Shown here piece by piece: positions 26,224 through 37,147 of a stretch of 64,000 nt of DNA (position 1 is the first letter of the stretch; each line of letters opens with the position of its first letter). The position numbers and the translations under genes were made by a program. A model generated the notes under the pieces. It saw only the letters and a list, made by a program, of their open reading frames with translations, did no database searches and was not told where the DNA came from. Source of the DNA: Martelella lutilitoris. GTDB taxonomy: Bacteria > Pseudomonadota > Alphaproteobacteria > Rhizobiales > Rhizobiaceae. The DNA lies in NCBI RefSeq assembly GCF_005924265.1, contig NZ_VCLB01000007.1, forward strand, positions 307,504 to 371,503. Reading direction: 5' to 3'.

Positions 26224-27966
26224 ATGTCCTTTTCGACCACAGCCACGGGAGAGCGTCCGATCTGGACGCTCTCCTCCCTCGGCAACCTGTTGCGCAACGA
26301 GCGCGCGCTGATGCTGGCGCTGGCGCTGTTTGTCGGCATCCTGTCGATTTTGCCGCTCGGACGGCTCGTTTACGCCGCATTCGTAACGAGCACGGGGTTC
26401 GAGCTTGACCGCATCGCCGATGTCCTGGGCGGCCGTCGCGTTTTCCAGGCGACCGTCAACACGATCTGGATTTCGCTCGCGGCCACTGCGCTTGCAACGT
26501 TCGCCGGAACGATCGCCGCGCTTCTCGTCGGCGTGAGCGACATGCACGGGCGGACGGCGTGGGTGTTCGGCTTCGTGCTGCCGCTGATGATCCCGCCGCA
26601 GGTCATCGCGCTCGCCTGGATCCAGGCCTTCTCGCCGGCAAGCCCGGTGATGAACCTTCTGGGGATCAGTCTTCAACCCGGCATGCGGCATCCGCTCTAC
26701 TCTGCCGGCGGCATCGTCATTCTGCTCGGCCTCTACAACGCGCCGCTGGTGTTCCTCGCCGTGCGCGCCAACCTGCGCCGTGTCCCGGCCGATCTGGTTG
26801 AAGCGGCTCGGGCGGTCGGCGCTTCGCCTCTCCGGGCAACGCTCGGTGTCATTCTGCCCCTGATCCGTGGCGGCATTTTCGCAGGCGCGGCTCTCGCCTT
26901 CGTCTCGTCGATCGGCAATTTCGGCATCCAGGCCATGCTCGGCATACCGGCCCGGGTCCCGACGCTGATCACGCTTATCTACCGACAACTGAATTCCTAC
27001 GGTCCGTCGGCGCTCAACGACATGGCGCTTCTGGCGCTGCTGCTGGCCGCCCTGACCATTCTCGGCATGGGCATTGCCGGCTTTCTCAGCCGTATGGGCG
27101 ACCAGCGCGTGGATGGCGCGTCCAGGCCATTCAAGTTCCCGCTTTCCCGCTTTCGCCTTCCGGTCACCGCTCTGGCCTGGGGCTACCTTGTGCTTGCCCT
27201 GGCTCTGCCGCTGTCGGCCCTCGCCGGTTCGGCTCTCGTGCGCGGCTACGGGCAACCGCTCAATGCGGAAACACTGACCTTCGAGAATTTTGCAAACGCG
27301 CTTTTCCATCACGAGGGCATCCGGGAGGCTTTTTTTACCAGCCTGTGGCTGACGGGACTTGCCGTTGCCGTCCTCATTCCGGTTTCGGTTGCGCTTGGCT
27401 ATTTTCTCAGCTGGCGTCAGGGCGTAACCCCGCGCCTGCTCTATCTCTCCTCACAGCTTGCCTATGCGCTTCCCGGGATCATCATCGGCGTGGCGATGAT
27501 CCTGTTTTTCCTAAAACCCTTGCCCGTCCTGGGCACAAGTCTCTACGGCACGGTCTGGGTCATCCTCGCCGCCTACCTCTCGAATTTCCTGGCATTGGCG
27601 CTGCAGCCGATCCTGGGCGGCTTCGCGCAGATCGAACGGTCGCTGGATGAGGCCGCCCAGGTGGTGGGGGCCGGCGTCTTTCGCAGACTAAGGGACATCA
27701 TTCTGCCGGTTCTTGCGCCGGCGGCGGCGGCCTCCGCCATCCTTGTCTTCATGACCGCCATCAACGAGATCCAGACCTCGGTCCTGCTCGTCTCATCACG
27801 GGCGCAGACGATCGGGCCGATGATCATCTTCCTGGAGGAAGCCGGGTCGTCGACGCTGGCCGCCGCCGTCGGCTGCCTGATGGTCGCCGTCATCCTTGTG
27901 CTGATGCTTTTCAGCCTGACCTTCGCCAGAAGACTTCCGCAGGGTGTTTTGCCTTGGCACGACTGA
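26224..27966 (+). CDS. ABC permease with two fused membrane domains (FbpB/ThiP type)
   Basis: A 580-aa inner-membrane protein with two repeats, each with an EAA loop (EAARAVGASPLRATLGVILPL around residue 195 and EAAQVVGAGVFRRLRDIILPVLAP around 475), so one chain supplies both permease halves. The ATG follows the binding-protein stop by 5 bases. Its stop TGA lies inside the start of the MBL gene (13-base overlap), coupling import to the hydrolase downstream. Confidence 0.92.
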   Translation: MSFSTTATGERPIWTLSSLGNLLRNERALMLALALFVGILSILPLGRLVYAAFVTSTGFELDRIADVLGGRRVFQATVNTIWISLAATALATFAGTIAALLVGVSDMHGRTAWVFGFVLPLMIPPQVIALAWIQAFSPASPVMNLLGISLQPGMRHPLYSAGGIVILLGLYNAPLVFLAVRANLRRVPADLVEAARAVGASPLRATLGVILPLIRGGIFAGAALAFVSSIGNFGIQAMLGIPARVPTLITLIYRQLNSYGPSALNDMALLALLLAALTILGMGIAGFLSRMGDQRVDGASRPFKFPLSRFRLPVTALAWGYLVLALALPLSALAGSALVRGYGQPLNAETLTFENFANALFHHEGIREAFFTSLWLTGLAVAVLIPVSVALGYFLSWRQGVTPRLLYLSSQLAYALPGIIIGVAMILFFLKPLPVLGTSLYGTVWVILAAYLSNFLALALQPILGGFAQIERSLDEAAQVVGAGVFRRLRDIILPVLAPAAAASAILVFMTAINEIQTSVLLVSSRAQTIGPMIIFLEEAGSSTLAAAVGCLMVAVILVLMLFSLTFARRLPQGVLPWHD

Positions 27967-28979
27967 CAGTCATCAGCGGTCTGAACCGCAAGAGTGCCGC
28001 AATATTCCTTGTGGAAGCGAACGAACAGCGTGTCCTGCTCGACTTCGGCGATGGTCTGGAAGCAGGCGAGCACCCCGACATTAGCCGGGTCGGCACCGTG
28101 GATGCCGTTCTCCTCAGTCATGCGCATACCGATCACGCCGGTTCACTTCTGCGTCTGAGCGAGATCGGCAGCCCGCCCGTCTTTGCCACCGAGAAAACAC
28201 TGGATTTCGTTCCCGGCGGCATTCTCGGCAGATCGGCCCATGCTATTCCCGAAACGGGCAGCTTTGATGTCGCCGGCTTGCGCTTCTCAACCGGCCGCTG
28301 CGGCCATGCGCCGGGGGGCGTCTGGTTTCATATGGAGACGAAGAAAGGCGGCTTCGTCTATACAGGCGATATCAGCCTCGAATCGCGAGGAATGCCTTTC
28401 GACCCTCCGCCGCCGGCATCGACCCTTCTGATCGACGCTTCCTATGGTGACCGCAAGCAGGATCTCGACGATCAGATATCGGTGATGGCCGACTGTGCAA
28501 GGGGGGGTGCCGTGCTTTGCTGTCCCGCTGCCGGGCGGGGTACCGATATGGCACTCGCAATGGCCTCGCACGGACACGCGGTGCATGTGAGCGAATTGAT
28601 CGGCAGAGAAGTCGAGGCGGCGACGGGGAGGAAATTTCCTGTCGTGAATAGCCAAAGCGCCGAACCGCATCAGGTGATTGTCGCAACGGAATCAAACGCC
28701 GAGGCCGGGCTTTCCGCCGAACTTCTGCGACGGGGCGGATTTCGCTTCATCTTTTCCAGCCATGTTCCCAATGGCACCCCGGCTGCGGACCTGATCGAGC
28801 GCGAAGAGGCAATCTGGTTGCCGTGGAATGTCCATCCGCGAAAAGGCGATGTTCTGGCGCTTGCCGATCACTGCGGGGCCCGGCAGGTTCTCCCCGCCTT
28901 TGTCGACATGACCACGGCGCCCGAACTTGCCCGTGCCCTTGGCCCGCGCCTAAGACTGGAACGCGAGACGGAGATATAG
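27954..28979 (+). CDS. MBL-fold metallohydrolase encoded with the ABC importer
   Basis: A 341-aa protein with a TTG start (MARLTVISG) overlapping the permease end by 13 bases. The metal motif SHAHTDHAG (H56, H58, D60, H61) and a second metal segment near GRCGHAPGG and YTGD are clear. After about residue 150 the protein departs from simple MBL hydrolases and contains stretches (LIDASYGDRKQ, CCPAAGRGTDMALAMASHGHAVHV) recalling beta-CASP nucleases. The operon with an importer and a phosphatase favours a small organophosphate or cyclic phosphodiester substrate, which is inference; an RNA nuclease role is the alternative. Confidence 0.85.
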   Translation: MARLTVISGLNRKSAAIFLVEANEQRVLLDFGDGLEAGEHPDISRVGTVDAVLLSHAHTDHAGSLLRLSEIGSPPVFATEKTLDFVPGGILGRSAHAIPETGSFDVAGLRFSTGRCGHAPGGVWFHMETKKGGFVYTGDISLESRGMPFDPPPPASTLLIDASYGDRKQDLDDQISVMADCARGGAVLCCPAAGRGTDMALAMASHGHAVHVSELIGREVEAATGRKFPVVNSQSAEPHQVIVATESNAEAGLSAELLRRGGFRFIFSSHVPNGTPAADLIEREEAIWLPWNVHPRKGDVLALADHCGARQVLPAFVDMTTAPELARALGPRLRLERETEI

Positions 28980-28982
28980 ACC

Positions 28983-29582
28983 ATGACAGAGAAACGACTC
29001 GGCGTTCCCGATCTTGTGCCCGAAGAGGAAGCGCGGGAGGATACGGTTCCCCTCCTCTTTCCGGTGCTCGAAGGTTTCGGCCCGCATGCGAAATCGCTTT
29101 ATCTCGGCAATCTGGCGGCCGCAGAAGACCCCGAATGCCTGCTTGAGGCCGGGATCACGGAGACGCTCAATGTTTCGATCAACATGTTTCCCGGTCCTTT
29201 GACGCTTTCCGACGGCACGCATATCCGCCGCTACCAGCTCGGCATGATCGACGGCGCGGGCAACGACCCGCATCTTCTCGCCGCTGCCGTCCACACCGTT
29301 GAAGGATTGATGCGCGGCTACGTTCCCGCAAAGCCGCACTATCCGAAGCATCGCAAGGGCCATGTTCTGGTCCATTGCCGCGGCGGGCGTTCGCGGTCCG
29401 TCGCCCTGATCGCGCTCTGGCTGTCGACTTTCGCACGAGACGCTTTCGAGAGCTTCGATGCGGCACTGGCCCATCTGCGCGCCCTGCGCGGTCTCGACGA
29501 GAATTACCCATTGCCGCCGATGCTTGCCCTTGCCGAAGAGGTTCGGATGCGCAACCTTCTCGGCATGACAACGAAACCCTAG
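28983..29582 (+). CDS. Dual-specificity/tyrosine-type phosphatase
   Basis: A 199-aa protein with the Cys-based signature HCRGGRSR (nucleophile C132, Arg R138; CX5R) and an upstream Asp in MIDGAGNDP that can serve as general acid. Such enzymes hydrolyse phosphomonoesters of proteins, sugars, inositols or lipids. The ATG follows the MBL stop by 3 bases. Being in an importer operon, it is more likely to act on a small phosphorylated metabolite than on proteins, but the sequence does not decide this. Confidence 0.85.
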   Translation: MTEKRLGVPDLVPEEEAREDTVPLLFPVLEGFGPHAKSLYLGNLAAAEDPECLLEAGITETLNVSINMFPGPLTLSDGTHIRRYQLGMIDGAGNDPHLLAAAVHTVEGLMRGYVPAKPHYPKHRKGHVLVHCRGGRSRSVALIALWLSTFARDAFESFDAALAHLRALRGLDENYPLPPMLALAEEVRMRNLLGMTTKP

Positions 29583-29589
29583 GCAGGAC

Positions 29590-30621
29590 ATGGCCGAAAA
29601 GTTCGTCTCCGCCTCCGACGTCGCCCGTGTGGCCGGCGTTTCCCGCTCCGCCGTCTCGCGCACCTTCACGGAGGGCGCCAGCGTTGCCCCGAAAACCCGT
29701 GCCCGTGTGATGAAGGCAGCGGAAGAGCTAGGCTACCGGGTCAACCTTCTCGCCCGCACGCTGCACAAGGAACGCTCCGATCTCGTCGGCCTTGTCGGCG
29801 CCAACCTTTCCAACCCGTATATCTCCGCGCAGGTCGATGCGCTGACGGCTGCGCTTTACGACAACGGACTGCAATGCATGCTGCTCAATCTGGCGCGCGC
29901 GCAGGACGACATCGAAAACGCGTTGGCAAAGCTTCTCGAATACCGGGTGCGAACGGTAGTCCTCCTGTCGGGCGCCGTTCCGGACACGCTGATGCGACTG
30001 GCGGCGGCCAATGGCACGCGGCTCGTTCTCATCAACCGCCCGCTACCCGAGAATATCGGCCTTGTGGACCAGATCGAGGCAGATTCGGCGGCCGGCGGCG
30101 CGCTTGCCGCGCGACGATTGCTTGCGGCCGGCTGCAGCAACGTGGCCGTCGTCCTGTCGGAATCCCGCACCTCGGCAAAACTGGCGCGCGCGGAGGCGTT
30201 CATCGCCGTGATGGAGCAACATCACGTGCCGATCACACAGTGGAGCCAGGGACGAAACACCTACGAAACCGGCATCGAGGCCGCCCGCGGCCTGCTCGCC
30301 AAGCCGGGCATCGACGGGATCTTCGGAGTGACCGACGAAATCGCACTCGGGGTGATGAATACGGCCCGACATGAACTGGGCCTGTCCGTTCCGAACGATG
30401 TCTCGGTGATCGGGTTCGATGACGCCCCGATCTCCGACTGGTCCTCGCATCAACTGACCACCATCCGCCAGTCGCTGTCCTCGCTTACGAGCGCGACGCT
30501 GAAAGCCATCACCGGACCGGCCAACGCCCCCTGCTCCCACCATTTCATCCCCGTCAGCCTCGTTGAACGTCGGTCGGTTCGCAGCGTCGAACCGCCCCAT
30601 TCAGACGCCGGCGGAGCGTAA
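29590..30621 (+). CDS. LacI-family regulator of the ABC/MBL/phosphatase operon
   Basis: A 343-aa LacI/GalR protein: N-terminal HTH (SASDVARVAGVSRSAVSRTFTEGASVAPKTRARVMKAAEELGYRVN) and periplasmic-binding-like sensor domain (FGVTDEIALGVMNTARHELGLSVPNDVSVIGFDDAPISDWSSHQLTTI). It is the last gene of the operon, 7 bases after the phosphatase stop, so it probably feeds back on its own operon. LacI control usually implies a sugar-like ligand, consistent with a sugar- or polyol-phosphate cargo. Confidence 0.9.
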   Translation: MAEKFVSASDVARVAGVSRSAVSRTFTEGASVAPKTRARVMKAAEELGYRVNLLARTLHKERSDLVGLVGANLSNPYISAQVDALTAALYDNGLQCMLLNLARAQDDIENALAKLLEYRVRTVVLLSGAVPDTLMRLAAANGTRLVLINRPLPENIGLVDQIEADSAAGGALAARRLLAAGCSNVAVVLSESRTSAKLARAEAFIAVMEQHHVPITQWSQGRNTYETGIEAARGLLAKPGIDGIFGVTDEIALGVMNTARHELGLSVPNDVSVIGFDDAPISDWSSHQLTTIRQSLSSLTSATLKAITGPANAPCSHHFIPVSLVERRSVRSVEPPHSDAGGA

Positions 30622-30652
30622 CGCCGGCGACGGGCTTTTCTTCGCCGCTGCA

Positions 30653-31102
30653 CGCGGGTCAATCGATTCCCTTTCGGGCAGCTTCGGCGCTTCCCGCAAA
30701 TTTCGGGTGCTGGCGGTGATTGATGATCGCAGCCAGGAAAACCTTGGCCTGAGCAAGCAAGCGTCCGCACGGGAGCGCTTGGAAAGCTATCGTGCGTTGA
30801 TTACCAGCGCCGCGCCGCTCGCTGACGTAGTGGTCGACAATAACGCCATGCATCTGGAGATATCCGGACCGGACGAGCCAGAAATCATCTGCTCGATTCC
30901 ACCCTACGCCGTTATCAATCTGCCAGAAGTCGGCTGCACAGAAAACCAGGCTGGTTCTATCTGCAATATGTCCCCGCAAATGGCACAGCACTATGGACGG
31001 GAGGTCTCACTGAGGTCCTTGGCTCGCGATGCGATGGAACTCATGGAAAGTCGTTGGGGCGATATTGAACCGGCTGCTTTCAGGAACAAGAACAGGACAT
31101 GA
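30653..31102 (+). pseudogene. IS3-family transposase fragment fused to an unknown reading frame
   Basis: Within an open frame that also overlaps the end of lacI, codons at about 30653-30751 (SLSGSFGASRKFRVLAVIDD and RSQENLGL) match the start of the DDE core of IS3-family OrfB proteins, which read FVSDSFGASRKFRVLAV. Homology stops abruptly after ENLGL. The remaining 116 codons (to 31102; ARERLESYRALITSAAPLADVVV, EIICSIPPYAVINLPEVGC) are protein-like but unrecognised and have no ribosome site of their own. It lies immediately left of the tRNA-Lys gene, at the proposed island edge. Confidence 0.5.
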
Positions 31103-31192
31103 ATTGGAAACAGTTTCCAATTTCGTGAAAACCGGAACATGCGTCAGTCGGTGCATGACACTAAAATTCATCAAGGAAATCAGAGAGGAAAA

Positions 31193-31268
<76 letters not shown>

Positions 31269-31402
31269 ACGAGACACGTCGCTTTCGCGTCGTGTGAGGG
31301 CCGTATAATGGGGATTCGGCGGATTGTCCAGCGTCCCGTTTCATTTTTTTGACGCTAATTTCCTTTTCTTTACAAAGCCCCGCGCACGGCGAAGAAAACG
31401 CA

Positions 31403-32311
31403 TCACAGCAGCGTGCCGCGCGCCACGCAAACGGCCTGGCCGCCGATGCGGGCCGCGCTGATTTCTCCGCCGGGGCCGGTCTCCAGGTTGAGCCGGATAT
31501 AGGAGGGCCGTCCCATCTCGACGCCCTGTTCGATGACGAAGGAATGGGACCCCTCGCCCGGCGCATCGAAATGCTGGATGGCGCCCGAGAACGCCGCGGC
31601 CGCGGATCCGGTTGCCGGATCCTCGGTAATACCGTCGGTCGCAAACATCCGAGTATGGAAATGGATATCGTGTCGCACACCGCCGCGGGTATAGACATAG
31701 GCCCACACCGGCAGCCCTTCGATCAGCGGAGAAAAGGAATTCCAGCGACGCGGATCGAAGTCGATTTTCTCCGCAACCCCGAGGTTTCTGACAGGGATGA
31801 GCGCGAAGGGCACGCCCGCCGACCAGATCGTCGGAACATGATTTTCAAAACCGATCTCGTCGGCTCCAATGCCAAGCGCTTCGGCAAGGTTCTCACGCGC
31901 GATGGTCTCAATGCAGCGACGCGAGAGTTTTGGCAGATCGAATTCGGCAAAGCTGGCGGCATCCTGCCGGAGCTTCACGGCGCAGCGCACCGGGCCGATC
32001 TTCTCGCCGATGACGGAGACCATGTCGATCTCGCTGTCGCTTCCATGCTGGCGTTCGGCAAGCGCGATCGCCGCGCCAACGGTCGGGTGACCGGCAAAGG
32101 GCAGTTCTCCGCCCGGCGTGAAGATGCGCGCGGCGGCCGATTGCGACACGTGCTGCGGCGGCGACAGGAAGATCGTCTCGGAGAGGTTGAATTCGCAGCA
32201 AATGGTCTGCATCTCGTCGTCGCTCAGCCCCTGGGCATCGAAGACGACGGCCAGCGGATTGCCATGATAGCGCTCCGCCGTAAATACATCATAGATCGCA
32301 TATTCCCGCAT
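31403..32311 (-). CDS. PhzF-family isomerase-like protein
   Basis: A 302-aa protein of the PhzF/diaminopimelate-epimerase-like fold. The N-terminus YDVFTAERYHGNPLAVVFDA, the conserved Glu in FNLSETIFL, GGELPFAGHPTVGAA and the C-terminal TEDPATGSAAAAF are all family signatures. Members outside phenazine loci are common and mostly uncharacterised isomerases. There are no phenazine genes here. ATG at 32311 (MREYAIYDVF) is preferred over the upstream Met at 32344. Confidence 0.9.
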   Translation of the reverse strand: MREYAIYDVFTAERYHGNPLAVVFDAQGLSDDEMQTICCEFNLSETIFLSPPQHVSQSAAARIFTPGGELPFAGHPTVGAAIALAERQHGSDSEIDMVSVIGEKIGPVRCAVKLRQDAASFAEFDLPKLSRRCIETIARENLAEALGIGADEIGFENHVPTIWSAGVPFALIPVRNLGVAEKIDFDPRRWNSFSPLIEGLPVWAYVYTRGGVRHDIHFHTRMFATDGITEDPATGSAAAAFSGAIQHFDAPGEGSHSFVIEQGVEMGRPSYIRLNLETGPGGEISAARIGGQAVCVARGTLL

Positions 32312-32353
32312 CTCAGCAAAAGCTCCTCTGCCATTTCGCCGCACAGTCTACCC

Positions 32354-33094
32354 TCACCCGCGCCTGCCGAAAACACGGTCCAGCACAGGCGGCATTGAAT
32401 GGGCGTAATCGAAATCGTCCCTGTTGTCGCTGGTTATTGCCAGAACCGCGTCAATTTCCCCTTCGCTGTCGACGCGCATATGCTCGCGCACCCGCTCCAG
32501 CAGGCCGGCGGTCTCAAGCGGCGAGCGGAAAAACCGGTAGAACATGACAATCTGGCCGCACCATGCGCAGAAATAGTCCGGCTCGGCGTCCATTTCGGTG
32601 AGATCAAGGCCAGTCTCCTCAGCAACTTCGCGCGCCATGTTGGCGTCAAGGTCGATGCGGCCGTCAACGATGTCATCTTGCTCAAGCGAACCGGAAGCGC
32701 AATAGACCTTGCCGGCATTGGCGGTGATGGAACTCATGCGAATGGCAATGATGGCGCCATCGGCCGATTGGATGACGGGCATGCCGAAACTGTGGAAGGT
32801 CGGCGGCTTTTCGGCCTGGCGACGCCACCAAAGGTGATAGGCATAGGGCACGAGTTGGCCCTTCGCCCGGACCGCTCCGTCGCACAGTTTCACCTGGTTG
32901 AGCGCGACCAGCCGACCGTTGAAGAGATGGGGATTGGCGGCCTTCTCGCGTTCCCAGTTCGCCGCGACCTCGGCATCGAAGCGCTGAAGGCCGACCGGAT
33001 CCTCCTCGGTGACGCGAATGTCGATCTCGCGGATCGGAAAGGCCTCGTTTTCCGGGGGCCAGTCCTGCGGGGCGGTCAGAAGCGAAACGGGCAT
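32354..33094 (-). CDS. Nudix hydrolase
   Basis: A 246-aa protein with a nudix-box region: GSLEQDDIVDGRIDLDANMA followed by REVAEETGLDL, so REVxEE is intact. The first Gly-to-Glu part of the box is slightly atypical. The N-terminal 100 residues are a separate beta-rich domain (FNGRLVALNQVKLCDGAVRAKGQLVPYAYHLWW). Such proteins hydrolyse nucleoside diphosphate derivatives; the particular substrate is not evident. It lies 42 bases before the PhzF-like gene on the same strand and may be co-transcribed. Confidence 0.85.
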   Translation of the reverse strand: MPVSLLTAPQDWPPENEAFPIREIDIRVTEEDPVGLQRFDAEVAANWEREKAANPHLFNGRLVALNQVKLCDGAVRAKGQLVPYAYHLWWRRQAEKPPTFHSFGMPVIQSADGAIIAIRMSSITANAGKVYCASGSLEQDDIVDGRIDLDANMAREVAEETGLDLTEMDAEPDYFCAWCGQIVMFYRFFRSPLETAGLLERVREHMRVDSEGEIDAVLAITSDNRDDFDYAHSMPPVLDRVFGRRG

Positions 33095-33221
33095 ATGAAA
33101 TCCTGCTGAAATTTGGGTCTGAAAGCCGGGGCTCGTACGCTACAGGAGAGCCCCGCCAAACAAAAGGCCCGCCATGCGCAATGACGGGCCTTGCAGGAAT
33201 GGCAATGAAAAACGCCGGAAA

Positions 33222-34448
33222 TCAGGCCGCTGCGGCCAGTTCCTCGGTCAAGACAGCGCCGAGACGCCTGATCCCCTCGTCGATAACCGCCGGTGCGGAA
33301 CAGGAAAAGGAGAGGCGTATGTGGTTGGGCCCGCTGCCGTCCGCGTAAAAGGCGTTGCCGGGCACGAAGGCGACCTTGGCGCTTTTCAGCGAAACCGGCA
33401 GAAGGGCCGCCGCATCCATGCTCTCCGGCAGGGTCAGCCAGATGAACATGCCGCCCTGCGGCCGCGTCCATTCGACGCCGGCCGGCATGTAATCGGCAAG
33501 CGCCTTCAGCATCGCATCGCGGCGCTCGCGATAGACGGTGTTGATCTTTTCCGCCTGCGCCTCGAAATTCGCCTCTGCCACGCGCGCGATCGCCATCTGG
33601 TTGATGGTCGGCGAATGAAGGTCGGCGGCCTGCTTGGCAAGAACCAGGCGCTTGACGATCGGGGTTGCGGCGCAGACCCAGCCGACGCGAAGGCCCGGCG
33701 AGAGCGTCTTGGAGAAGCTGCCGCAATAGAGGGTGCGGGTGTTCTCGATGCCGCCGGAGCGTTCGCAATCCATCGCCAGAAGCGTCTTCTGCCGTTCGCC
33801 CTCATAGCGCAGCGCCCGGTAGGCGGCATCCTCGATCACCGCGATATCGAGCGCTTCGGAGATATCCAGCAGCTTCTCGCGCTCCATCGGCGATAGCGAT
33901 TCTCCGGTCGGATTGGCAAAATCGGCCGAGAGATAGGCGAACTTGACCCGGCTTCCGGCCTTCTCCGCCGCCTGCGCATAGGCTTGCGGTTCGGCATTGC
34001 GCGACAGGTCCAGCCGGTCGTAGCGCGGCTCATAGGCATTGAAGGCCTGCAGTGCACCGAGATAGGTCGGCCAGGTCACCAGCGCGGTATCGCCGGGCGA
34101 GAGCATCAGCTTGCCCAGATAGTCCAGCGCCTGCTGGGAGCCTGAGGTGATGAAGATATTGCCGAGATCGGCATCGATGCCGCGCGCGCGCATGCGCTGG
34201 ACGATCCATTCGCGCAGGCGCGGATAGCCTTCGCTCACCGAATATTGCAGCGCCTGCCCGGCCTCGGGTCCGGAGAGGATATCATTGTAGGCCGACTGAA
34301 ACGCCTCGTTCGGAAACAGCGCCGGATCCGGAATGCCGCCGGCGAAGGAAATGATGTCGGGCTGCTCGAGAAGCTTCAGAAGTTCGCGGATTTCGGACGC
34401 ACCCATGCGTTTGGCGCGCGTCGCGTAGATTTTTTCCCAGTCAAGCAT
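33222..34448 (-). CDS. PLP-dependent class I/II aminotransferase
   Basis: A 408-aa fold-type I aminotransferase. Visible features are FAGGIPDPALFP near the N-terminus, the cofactor region ITSGSQQALDYLGKLML, the pyridoxal Asp in IEDAAYRALRYEG, and the Schiff-base Lys in YCGSFSKTLSPGLRVGW. It resembles the LysN/2-aminoadipate and aromatic aminotransferase group, without the MocR DNA-binding domain. ATG at 34448 has GAGGAAACCCCC upstream. It stands alone, with about 270 bases to ilvC. Confidence 0.9.
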   Translation of the reverse strand: MLDWEKIYATRAKRMGASEIRELLKLLEQPDIISFAGGIPDPALFPNEAFQSAYNDILSGPEAGQALQYSVSEGYPRLREWIVQRMRARGIDADLGNIFITSGSQQALDYLGKLMLSPGDTALVTWPTYLGALQAFNAYEPRYDRLDLSRNAEPQAYAQAAEKAGSRVKFAYLSADFANPTGESLSPMEREKLLDISEALDIAVIEDAAYRALRYEGERQKTLLAMDCERSGGIENTRTLYCGSFSKTLSPGLRVGWVCAATPIVKRLVLAKQAADLHSPTINQMAIARVAEANFEAQAEKINTVYRERRDAMLKALADYMPAGVEWTRPQGGMFIWLTLPESMDAAALLPVSLKSAKVAFVPGNAFYADGSGPNHIRLSFSCSAPAVIDEGIRRLGAVLTEELAAAA

Positions 34449-34661
34449 GGGGGTTTCCTCGAAGTCTTTTTTGGTAGCCGTACATGACCATAGCCAGCTA
34501 TTTAAGTCAACAATACTGACCTATTTTTCGGCAATAAAACCGTATTTTTTCAACCCACAGAGTAATATTCGGTCGCTGTTTCGGCAAGCGCGGTAATTTT
34601 GTGGCGCTCCAGCCTGCCAGGGAACAACCGGCAGAGGGTAAGAACCCGCCCCGAAACGCAA

Positions 34662-34690
34662 CGTACCGGGCAGCCAGGCCGCCCGGTACG
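34662..34690 (-). terminator. Hairpin downstream of ilvC
   Basis: A 10-bp perfect stem CGTACCGGGC / GCCCGGTACG with a 9-base loop lies 31 bases after the ilvC stop on the transcript side. There is no strong T-run after it, so it may be an mRNA-end stabiliser rather than a full terminator. Confidence 0.5.
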
Positions 34691-34720
34691 CAAGACTTTC
34701 AGCAAAGGGACTGGGAGCGC

Positions 34721-36419
<1,699 letters not shown>

Positions 36420-36437
36420 TGGACTGCTCTCGTGTCT

Positions 36438-36458
36438 GGTACGGTACGGTACGGTACC
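36438..36458. promoter_or_regulatory. Tandem GGTAC repeats, candidate TetR operator
   Basis: Four head-to-tail GGTAC units followed by C (ending in palindromic GGTACC), 19-39 bases upstream of the tetR start. Overlapping GTAC-centred dyads in this position are consistent with cooperative binding of two TetR dimers and autoregulation. Confidence 0.55.
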
Positions 36459-36869
36459 TATTGCCGTAGTTTCTCCGCCCCGTCAAGCGGTCAAAGCAGC
36501 GAAATCGCAAGAGAGGGAGCGAGCATGGCCTTTCAGCGTGTGAAACTGAACAAACGCAATGCGACGGTTGTTTGCGGATCCATGCAAACCGGGTTGCGCC
36601 TGCCCGGCCCCGAAGGGGTGCGGCTGGAATGGCCCCCGAGGGCGTCAAAATCCTCGCGCGATGCTGCGCACCTGTCGACGAGACAAACGTCTCGATTGGA
36701 AATGTATTGGAAAACAATACATTAAAAACACCAACGCCGCCCGTTCGGCGGCGTGATGGGAGCCTCGGCACAAGGCCGAGGATGACGTCCGTAAACGGGG
36801 ACAGGTTTGTCAGCAGTCTGCGGCCTTGGCGAAGCCTTGGCTTTATCCGCAAATTATTTAATCAAACGA

Positions 36870-37049
36870 TTGACTATATAGACCGGACTGACTATCTTCT
36901 TCTCAACAGCACGGGCGATCCCTTCCGCCCGTTCCGCCTTCATCGTGATGCGGCTCCTGATCGGCACGTCTCTGCCCTCAGCCTTGCACGTTTGCGATGA
37001 CCTCCGGAAACACCCCGGCAGAACCCTGCGCCGGGGTGTTTCTCGTTTC
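36870..37049 (+). ncRNA. Candidate small RNA 1 with its promoter
   Basis: A near-consensus promoter (TTGACT 36870-36875, 17-base spacer, TATCTT 36893-36898) predicts a start near 36905. About 145 bases later a strong terminator follows: AAACACCCCGGC / GCCGGGGTGTTT (37008-37041) and TTTCTCGTTTCT. No start codon with a ribosome site and usable frame lies between. The interior has a 6-bp hairpin (CGGGCG / CGCCCG, 36912-36931) and an unpaired CGATGACCTCCGG before the terminator; ACCTCC can pair with Shine-Dalgarno sequences, as in several rhizobial sRNAs. Confidence 0.6.
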
Positions 37050-37147
37050 TCAACCTGTCAATGAAATCAGGCCAGGGCGTGACGACGTCCCGGTCATTGT
37101 CTTGTTTACGGATCCGCACTGTCGCCGCTTTCAGCGCCTTGCGAGGA

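Noticed and set aside
36730..36756. GC-rich hairpin as terminator
   Set aside because: The stem is good, but no gene on either strand ends nearby; it looks like part of a dispersed intergenic repeat together with the CCTCGGCACAAGGCCGAGG stretch next to it.
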